DNA from: a bacterium
GTDB taxonomy: Bacteria; Bacteroidota; Ignavibacteria; Kapaibacteriales; UBA2268
Length of the DNA stretch: 5,994 nucleotides
Reading direction: 5' to 3'
NCBI GenBank assembly: GCA_024710535.1
Contig: JANJUO010000097.1
Location: 1-5,994, forward strand
Shown: positions 1 to 5,182 of the stretch, piece by piece
Numbering within the stretch: position 1 is the stretch's first letter
Layout: every line of letters starts with the position of its first letter
The notes under the pieces: model-generated
Database searches by the model: none
What the model was told of the DNA's origin: nothing
Seen by the model: only the letters and a program-made list of their open reading frames with translations
Position numbers and translations under genes: made by a program

Positions 1-432
1 TTCTAATTGCTTTATCGAGCTATCAGTTCCGGTTTCAGATTCTTTGAGGTATTTCATAAATTTATAACCCAATCCTGCAGAAAATCCACCCATTATAGTT
101 GATAACGCAAATACAAAAATACTATTCATATTTAAAAAATATTGCAGAGTTGTGCCAGTTAAACCAAAAAATGTCAAGAAAAATATTATATTACGAAAAC
201 TAATAAATTTCACGGCATCAGTTACATTTAAATTTTTATCGATAGAAGCTGTATGATGCATAATATCTGTTTGATGTACCTCCAAATGTGTATCAACATT
301 GGTATCACCAAAAGAATGATCTGTAGATAAATCGTGATCGATGTCTGTATCCGCTTCGGAGGAACCGCTAAACATAGAAATGGTCAGCAATATTCCTCCA
401 AAAATCAAGCAAGCTAAATAAATTGTAAGCAT
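1..432 (-). CDS. NfeD/YqiJ-like membrane protein, N-terminal part (runs off left edge)
   Basis: An open frame starts at the ATG at 430-432 and stays open for 144 codons to the left edge, so the C-terminus is missing. The visible protein has one hydrophobic segment at about residues 3-20 (MLTIYLACLIFGG...). It is followed by a polar linker at about 22-70 rich in Asp and His (DTDIDHD, STDHS, and HH near residue 60). A short FISFRN stretch comes next, then two more hydrophobic segments at about 82-99 (FFLTFFGLTG) and 104-125 (ending GGFSAGLGYK). In the NfeD/YqiJ family this layout precedes a soluble OB-fold domain, and the proteins act in membranes, often beside a flotillin-like SPFH partner. 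Neither the OB fold nor a partner is visible here. The frame is also open upstream to a stop at 484-486, with a TTG at 445-447 as a weaker start; no clear ribosome binding site was seen. Being an integral membrane protein is fairly sure; the family assignment is by pattern recognition. Confidence 0.72.
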   Translation of the reverse strand, partial: MLTIYLACLIFGGILLTISMFSGSSEADTDIDHDLSTDHSFGDTNVDTHLEVHQTDIMHHTASIDKNLNVTDAVKFISFRNIIFFLTFFGLTGTTLQYFLNMNSIFVFALSTIMGGFSAGLGYKFMKYLKESETGTDSSIKQLE

Positions 433-707
433 AAATTTATTATTCAATAACTGAATAAAATTTTTTTTATTTAAAAATGTAAATTAATTAATTATAATTT
501 AATGACAAAATATATAAAGCTTTTTTATTGAATTATTTTGAATTGGTAACTACTCAGCTGAATAATAAATACTACTAATTTTATAATTTTAACTTTTATA
601 ATCATTTGATTTATGAAAATGAATAAATGGAATTTGTATGAGTAAATAATCATCATTCATTTTAATTGAATAGAATTTTGAAAAGCTACGAATAACAAAC
701 AAATTGT

Positions 708-2453
708 TTAGAGAACTTTTCGATCTTGCTTCAAAGGGATTGAAATTTGAAAAGTAGTGCCTTTGCCTTTCTCACTAATTATGGAAATTTCTCCATTATG
801 CAATAGAATTATATGCTTAACAATTGAAAGCCCCAAACCTGTGCCACCAACTTTACGCGAACGTGATTTATCAACCAAATAAAATCTTTCAAAGATTCTT
901 GAATGATGTTCTTTTGGTATTCCAAGCCCTGTATCTGTTATATAAATGTTAATTTTGCCATCATTTGAGTTTGCATTGATATTAATGCCGCCAAAATCGG
1001 TATATTTAATGGCATTATCAATTAAATTAACAAAAACTTGTTCAAAACGAAAAGTATCAACGTTGATCATTGGAAGATTTTCATCTATATTTATTTTTAA
1101 ATAGAGATTTTTTTCCATCAATTTTTGCTCAAAGATCTTAATTACATTATCAAGTAATATCCTCAAATCGATATTACTGAACAAAAGATGTGTATTTTTC
1201 ACTTCAAGTTCAGATAGGATAAGCAAATCCTGAACAATATTAATCAATCTATCTGTATGCTTTTTGATTATGCCGACATAGTGCTGATTAATTCCATCCA
1301 ATTCATCTTCAAGTGTTTCAATGAAGCCCTTAATAGCTGTCAAAGGAGTGCGAAGTTCATGAGAAACATTCACAACAAAATCCTTTTTTATCTGCTCTAA
1401 TTTCTTGCGTTCATTAATATTATGAAAAAGAAAAACAATTTCGTTCTTCTTATCGATATAATTAGCAGAGATCAAATAATGAATGTCGTTAATCTCCATT
1501 TCGGTAGAAATATTGTCTTTATTGCTGGAAATATTGTTAAATAAATCGGCAAACTCTTTCTTATCAATGTATTTATCAAACTTGACATCAATAATATTCT
1601 GCGAACCGCAAATATCTTTGAATGCAGAATTGGAATGAATAATCAGTCCATCTTGGTTCAAAACTGCAAGCCCTTCCTGAATTGATGAAATTAGATTCCG
1701 ATACTCATTTTTTTGACTATTCACCAATTCAAACAGATCTTTCAACTTATTTGTCATATTATTAAAGTTCTGAGCAAGTTCGCTAATCTCATCTTTGCCT
1801 TTTATATTGACTTTTGCATTAAAATCACCCAATGCAACTTTGCGAGAAGCCTTCGAAAGTTGGAAAATAGGGTTTGTAATGCTTCTTGAAAATAAAATAA
1901 CGATAACAAATGAGATCAAAATCAAAATAATGGCAATCTGCATAATTTCATTAGTAAGTTGATTTGTAAGCAAATCAATGTCTTCAAGAAATACGCTAAC
2001 ACGAGATAAGGCAATCATCTTCCCATCAATAATAATTGGTGAGGCAACGTAAAGCATCTCGTTATGAAGAGTGGAACTATAGCGCACTTCGGGCTTATTG
2101 GCGCCATTAATTGCATCTATTACCTCAGGACGGTTTCTATGATTTTCCATTTTGGTGGCATCAAACTTCGAATCTGCAAGAACATTTCCATCAATATTAA
2201 TAATAGTAATTCTTGTTCTAATTTTATTACCCAAAGTGGTAATATATTGCTCAATTTGTTCATTATTGGTTGTATCATTAATAAATGGTGTAACTTTATC
2301 GATGATTGAAGCATTCAAATTCTGCAAATTTTGAGAAATTGTATCAATATAATGGACGCGAATTGTTCTATACGAGATATAAACTATAAGCCCGGCGAAT
2401 AGAACGATAACGAACAGATACCCGATGAAAACTTTAGATGAAACTAACTTCAT
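708..2453 (-). CDS. PhoR-type membrane sensor histidine kinase
   Basis: The 581-residue protein has the full layout of a PhoR/WalK-like kinase. TM1 lies at about 8-26, an extracytoplasmic sensor at about 30-168, TM2 at about 171-189, HAMP at about 190-241, PAS at about 248-345, HisKA at about 350-418 and HATPase_c at about 465-575. The phosphoacceptor is H365 in VNVSHELRTP. The ATP-binding boxes are N (NLIDN, 476-480), G1 (DTGLG, 507-511), F (FERF, 521-524) and G2 (GGTGLGL, 536-542), and none lacks a key residue. The sensor contains VLADS (91-95), MENH (102-105) and RPE (108-110), a pattern known from single PDC/Cache sensors of Bacillus-type PhoR. It should autophosphorylate and pass phosphate to the regulator encoded 3 bases upstream, so the genes are translated from one message. 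No phosphate-transport genes are in view, so phosphate as the signal is not shown and I give no symbol. The ATG at 2451-2453 directly precedes TM1. Confidence 0.95.
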   Translation of the reverse strand: MKLVSSKVFIGYLFVIVLFAGLIVYISYRTIRVHYIDTISQNLQNLNASIIDKVTPFINDTTNNEQIEQYITTLGNKIRTRITIINIDGNVLADSKFDATKMENHRNRPEVIDAINGANKPEVRYSSTLHNEMLYVASPIIIDGKMIALSRVSVFLEDIDLLTNQLTNEIMQIAIILILISFVIVILFSRSITNPIFQLSKASRKVALGDFNAKVNIKGKDEISELAQNFNNMTNKLKDLFELVNSQKNEYRNLISSIQEGLAVLNQDGLIIHSNSAFKDICGSQNIIDVKFDKYIDKKEFADLFNNISSNKDNISTEMEINDIHYLISANYIDKKNEIVFLFHNINERKKLEQIKKDFVVNVSHELRTPLTAIKGFIETLEDELDGINQHYVGIIKKHTDRLINIVQDLLILSELEVKNTHLLFSNIDLRILLDNVIKIFEQKLMEKNLYLKINIDENLPMINVDTFRFEQVFVNLIDNAIKYTDFGGININANSNDGKINIYITDTGLGIPKEHHSRIFERFYLVDKSRSRKVGGTGLGLSIVKHIILLHNGEISIISEKGKGTTFQISIPLKQDRKVL

Positions 2454-2456
2454 AAA

Positions 2457-3215
2457 CTACTCTTCAAGTTTATAGCCAATGCCACGAATATTTTTGATAT
2501 GCTTTCCGGCATCGCCTAATTTTTCGCGTAGGTTTTTAATATGAACATCAACGGTTCTATCCAATACGCCCTTTTCCTGCACACCGACAAAATCCAAAAT
2601 CTGCTCCCTCGAATAAACCCAACCCTTCTTCATAATCAATAATTTAAGGATTTTAAATTCAGTGGAAGTAAGTTCAACCTTAACGAAATTGACAGTAACT
2701 TCATATTTCTGCAAATCAATTTCAAGAATGTCGCCAATTTTGATTTTATTTGTCTTTGCGGCTTTTTCTTCGCGCCTCAAAATTGCTTTCACTCTTGCAA
2801 CAAGTTCACGTGGCGAGAACGGTTTAGTAACATAATCATCGGCACCTATTTCCAAACCAATGATTTTATCCATCTCATCAGTTCTTGCAGTAAGCATAAT
2901 CACCGGAACATCAGCAAAGCGCTCATCTTTCTTGAGCAATTTGCAAATTTCGAATCCATCAGCATCAGGAAGCATCAAATCCAAAATCACAAGATCCGGA
3001 ATATTGGTTTTTAGGAATTTAAAAAGCCCTTCGGCATCTTCGAAAGTCTTGACTTTGAATCCACTTTTAGTCAAATGTAGGGAAACCAGCTCAACTATAT
3101 CCGGCTCATCATCAACAACGGCTATCAACTTTGAACTGCTCTTTTTCATAGAAGCCATCAAATCTTTGGGAGTAAAAGAATCTTCATTCATATTTTTCAA
3201 AATTTTATCAATCAT
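2457..3215 (-). CDS. PhoB/OmpR-family response regulator
   Basis: The 252-residue protein has a receiver domain (about 29-148) and a winged-helix DNA-binding domain (about 155-250). The acidic pocket is D35/D36, the phosphorylated aspartate is D79 in LVILDLMLP, the switch residues are T109 and Y128, and the conserved lysine is K131 in KPF. The C-terminal domain shows TSTEFKIL, then DRTVDVHIKNLR (219-230) and the wing RGIGYKL (244-250), all typical of PhoB/OmpR regulators. The protein would act in the cytoplasm as a DNA-binding dimer activated by the kinase encoded just downstream. The long frame adds about 28 residues before the receiver, which is more than usual. In-frame ATGs at M9 (3189-3191), M20 (3156-3158) and M23 (3147-3149) are alternatives; M23 would give the customary length. 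None has a clear Shine-Dalgarno sequence. I keep the 3215 start because a possible promoter lies just upstream of it, but the start is uncertain. Target genes cannot be told from this window. Confidence 0.95.
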   Translation of the reverse strand: MIDKILKNMNEDSFTPKDLMASMKKSSSKLIAVVDDEPDIVELVSLHLTKSGFKVKTFEDAEGLFKFLKTNIPDLVILDLMLPDADGFEICKLLKKDERFADVPVIMLTARTDEMDKIIGLEIGADDYVTKPFSPRELVARVKAILRREEKAAKTNKIKIGDILEIDLQKYEVTVNFVKVELTSTEFKILKLLIMKKGWVYSREQILDFVGVQEKGVLDRTVDVHIKNLREKLGDAGKHIKNIRGIGYKLEE

Positions 3216-3257
3216 AATAGCAAAATTAAAGAAATTGTGTTAAGAAATAACAAATAT

Positions 3258-3265
3258 CAAAAGTA
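3258..3265 (-). promoter_or_regulatory. Possible TAnnTTTG -7 box before the response regulator
   Basis: On the minus strand the sequence reads TACTTTTG, an exact fit to the TAnnTTTG -7 box known from Bacteroidota promoters. It lies 42 bases before the ATG at 3215, a plausible leader length. The TTG-type upstream element is not well placed: the nearest candidates (TTG at 3282-3284 and CTTTG at 3290-3294) leave gaps of 16 and 24 bases instead of about 20. If real, regulator and kinase could be transcribed apart from the aminotransferase gene. In AT-rich DNA such a box can arise by chance. Confidence 0.3.
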
Positions 3266-3280
3266 TGTTCAGTTAATTGT

Positions 3281-4432
3281 TCAAAATTTCAAAGAATTGA
3301 TTCCATTAATTATCGTATTATCTGATTTTGCAAAACAAAGTCTCAACATAGTCATACCTTCATCGCTTTTTGAATAAAAAACGGATGGCGGTATTGTTGC
3401 AACTTTGTTCTCTTTCACCAATCGTGTGGCGGCATCAACATCATTGAGAAATTTTCCATTCGGAATCTCTGCCATTATAAAATAACTTCCCAGCGGTGTT
3501 ATTCCTTTGAATTCAGTTTCCATCAAAGCATTTAGCATCAAATTTCTTTTATTTAAATACAAGGTTCTAAATTCCGGCAGATACTCAGGAAGCCGAGAAA
3601 ATGCATACGCAAATGCGTGCTGAGCCGGTGTATTAACAGCAAACGTTACCCATTGATGAACTTTTTGTATTGCAGTAGCCAAACCTTCCGAAGCCATAGC
3701 GTAACCTATCTTCCAACCAGTCATTCCAAAAGTCTTACCCGTTGAGGACACGCTAATAGTTCTTTCTTTCATCCCCTTGATTGTTGCTATTGGGATGTGC
3801 TCGGAATTATATGTCAAAAACTCGTAAACTTCATCAGTTAAAACCAGTAAATCGTGCTTGATAGCAAGCTGAGCGATAATTTCTAATTCATTTTTGGTAA
3901 ATACTTTGCCGGTTGGATTATGTGGAGAGTTCAAAATTATCATCTTTGTCTTTTCGGTGATAGCCATCTCTAATTCATTGGCATCAAAATGAAAATCTGG
4001 TTTATACAAAGTAACAAATTTTGGAATACCGCCCGCAAGAATCACATTCGAAGGGTATGAATCGTAATATGGTTCAAACAAAATTACTTCATCACCCTCT
4101 TGAATAAATGCCATAATTGAAGAATAAAGTGCCTCGGTTGCTCCTGCAGTAATTATTATCTCTTTTTCGGCATCAAAATCCAAATCATAGTATTTCTTTT
4201 GATAATTAGAAATTTCTTTCCTGAGTGAAATTATTCCTGGAGAAGGTGCATATTGATTTTTGCCACTTTTCATGGCATTAAATGCTTCTTCCATAATCCA
4301 TAAAGGACCATCAAAGTCGGGAAAACCCTGCCCTAAGTTGATCGCATTATACTCAAGAGCCATCTTACTCATCGTTGCAAATATTGAAGTGCCCATCGAA
4401 GCAATCCTCTCGGCAGTTTTTTTTCTTTTCAT
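3281..4432 (-). CDS. PLP-dependent aminotransferase, methionine/kynurenine type (YbdL-like)
   Basis: This is a 383-residue class I/II (fold type I) aminotransferase, close in length to E. coli YbdL. Numbered from the chosen start, it shows the substrate-side motif GQGFPDFDGP (34-43), YAPSPG near 61-66, SPHNPTG with the cofactor-contacting N172, TDEVYE with D200 and Y203, the Schiff-base lysine K233 in STGKTFGMTGW, and the carboxylate-binding R364 in MLRLCF. NLGQGFPDFDGP and the GKTFGMTGWKIGY block are typical of the methionine/glutamine-phenylpyruvate/kynurenine aminotransferase branch. It should transfer an amino group from a hydrophobic amino acid to a 2-oxo acid in the cytoplasm; the exact substrate cannot be read from sequence. 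The frame extends to an ATG at 4469-4471, adding MLSLNYHLEIKLN. I prefer the ATG at 4430-4432, since homologues begin near the ERIASMG segment and promoter-like boxes overlap the longer start. The gene lies 65 bases before the response regulator, possibly in the same transcript. Confidence 0.93.
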   Translation of the reverse strand: MKRKKTAERIASMGTSIFATMSKMALEYNAINLGQGFPDFDGPLWIMEEAFNAMKSGKNQYAPSPGIISLRKEISNYQKKYYDLDFDAEKEIIITAGATEALYSSIMAFIQEGDEVILFEPYYDSYPSNVILAGGIPKFVTLYKPDFHFDANELEMAITEKTKMIILNSPHNPTGKVFTKNELEIIAQLAIKHDLLVLTDEVYEFLTYNSEHIPIATIKGMKERTISVSSTGKTFGMTGWKIGYAMASEGLATAIQKVHQWVTFAVNTPAQHAFAYAFSRLPEYLPEFRTLYLNKRNLMLNALMETEFKGITPLGSYFIMAEIPNGKFLNDVDAATRLVKENKVATIPPSVFYSKSDEGMTMLRLCFAKSDNTIINGINSLKF

Positions 4433-4468
4433 ATTCAATTTAATTTCCAAATGATAATTTAAAGAAAG

Positions 4469-4484
4469 CAAAATTACAAAAATA
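4469..4484 (-). promoter_or_regulatory. Two adjacent TAnnTTTG-like boxes before the aminotransferase
   Basis: On the minus strand TATTTTTG (4477-4484) and TAATTTTG (4469-4476) lie end to end, and each fits TAnnTTTG. They sit 36-52 bases before the preferred ATG at 4432, about where a promoter would be expected, and they argue against the longer start at 4471. No TTG element lies at the usual spacing; the nearest, at 4510-4512, leaves 25 bases to the upstream box. A low-complexity AT-rich setting makes chance matches likely, so this is a candidate only. Confidence 0.3.
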
Positions 4485-4714
4485 CCTTCTTACTGAAAAT
4501 ACTTAATTTCAAAAATGAATAAAATAAATGCAAAAGAATTTGTGAAATTTTCAAATTGCAATTGAAATCGATGGTAAATTCATTATCAATCAAGGAATAA
4601 TTTGCATTTTTAGCTTGTGTGGTATATAACTAAATAAATAGTTTTTAAATTGAAATTCAAGTTCTCATTTTTTAAACTCAACATCTTGCTAATTTCGATT
4701 CGAAACAAAAGTCT

Positions 4715-4750
4715 CTACTCAACAAGCGGTTCCTGCGGTTCGTTAAGTAG
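4715..4750. repeat. 9-bp stem-loop with a tandem GCGGTTC loop
   Basis: CTACTCAAC (4715-4723) and GTTAAGTAG (4742-4750) are complementary at eight of nine positions. In a minus-strand transcript the ninth is a G-U pair, giving an unbroken 9-bp stem. The 18-base loop holds GCGGTTC twice (4726-4732 and 4735-4741, a period of 9). No T-run follows on either strand, so it does not look like an intrinsic terminator. It lies nearly 300 bases before the aminotransferase start. Confidence 0.45.
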
Positions 4751-4889
4751 TACTAAGTGCCTATCTAAACTAACATAATGCAAAAAAAATTATTAGAATA
4801 ATAACAAAATAACATAAATTCAGATTTACACTCTTTTTTAGAAATTAACCCTTCGGTAATCAAATATAAGCACTTAGGTAGTTTTAACG
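4741..4889. repeat. Imperfect inverted repeat, two 24-base arms
   Basis: The left arm (4741-4764) and the reverse complement of the right arm (4866-4889) share the pattern CGTTAA, six unmatched bases, CTAAGTGC, one unmatched base, TAT. That is 17 identical positions of 24, with equal spacing in both arms. The arms enclose about 100 AT-rich bases without a coding frame. The layout would suit the ends of a small non-coding mobile element or binding sites for a protein, but no flanking target-site duplication was recognised. Confidence 0.4.
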
Positions 4890-4986
4890 GAGGCTAAGGC
4901 AACATAAACTGAGGCTTAGAAAGTAGAAAAATTTTCAATTCTGGCAACCAACCCCTTGCTTAGTTGCATATATATTTATTAAACTG

Positions 4987-5182
4987 CTAATCAACTCTCA
5001 GCACTCCATTGAAACCGAAGCGGTAGTCGGAGTTGGAGAAAAAGCCGGGTATTAGCATACCAAAATGCATAGTAATTGAATACCTCTTCCAGCTGTGCCG
5101 TGAATGGCTGTAAACCAGTATTTCCCAGATTCAATTTCCAGTCCTTCAATATCACACACACATTTCCCAGATGGTCTTTCAA
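4987..5182 (-). pseudogene. Remnant of an RHS-repeat-associated core domain, frameshifted and truncated
   Basis: Two minus-strand frames together spell a piece of the RHS-associated core as known from Bacteroidota. The first (5182 down to about 5063) reads KDHLGNVCVILKD and ends NYYAF. The second (5061 down to the TAG at 4987-4989) continues GMLIPG and SNSDYRFGFNG before ending VLRVD. A normal core reads DHLGNVRV, then NYYPFGM, then YRFGFNG in one frame. One extra T in the TTTT run (A-run at 5062-5065) explains the switch. The core stops right after FNG, where homologues continue into more core and a variable tip. There is no proper start: the frame opens with TTG directly after a TAA at 5183-5185. 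The Rpn gene stop overlaps its first bases. The fragment is surely non-functional; it could be the broken 3' part of an RHS/YD-repeat gene or an orphan RHS piece carried with the Rpn gene. The Cys in NVCV, where Arg is usual, also suggests decay. Confidence 0.75.

Larger units (their letters stand above)
4485..4986. other. Gene-free AT-rich interval with inverted repeats
   Basis: I find no credible coding region here on either strand; all frames are broken by frequent stops and nothing resembles a protein family. The part nearest the aminotransferase (4485-4690) is plain AT-rich sequence, presumably its upstream region. From about 4693 to 4965 the texture changes. There is a short palindrome (TTTCG, three bases, CGAAA at 4693-4705), a stem-loop at 4715-4750, a long imperfect inverted repeat at 4741-4889, and a near-repeat of GAGGCTAAG/GAGGCTTAG at 4890-4919. 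The interval ends at the broken RHS fragment, so it is probably the scar of an accessory element rather than a regulatory region. Confidence 0.6.

Noticed and set aside
506..514. TATATTTTG upstream of the NfeD-like gene as a -7 box
   Set aside because: It has one base too many between TA and TTTG and no upstream TTG; the whole interval 433-707 is AT-rich and such near-matches are expected.
697..709. AAACAA-A-TTGTTT palindrome at the end of the kinase gene as terminator
   Set aside because: The stem is very AT-rich with almost no loop, and no T-run follows in the direction of transcription, so it is too weak to call.
2064..2334. Three short open frames (two plus, one minus) within the sensor kinase gene
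   Set aside because: All overlap the sensor domain coding region of the kinase in other frames and show no domain or start signal.
2860..3243. 127-codon open frame on the plus strand, antisense to the response regulator
   Set aside because: It lies opposite a clearly recognised regulator gene and its translation resembles no protein; it is a by-product of the codon use of the real gene.
4260..4454. 64-codon plus-strand frame opposite the aminotransferase N-terminus
   Set aside because: It is antisense to well-conserved motifs of the aminotransferase and has no recognisable features.
4469..4471. Longer start of the aminotransferase
   Set aside because: The added 13 residues are not typical of the family, and the ATG overlaps promoter-like boxes; the ATG at 4430-4432 gives the usual length.
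4693..4705. TTTCG-ATT-CGAAA palindrome as an operator
   Set aside because: It is a single short palindrome about 260 bases from the nearest start codon, without a second copy near any gene.
4700..4990. CRISPR array or tRNA in the repeat-rich interval
   Set aside because: There are no regularly spaced direct repeats with unique spacers and no cloverleaf-like sequence; the repeats are inverted or short.
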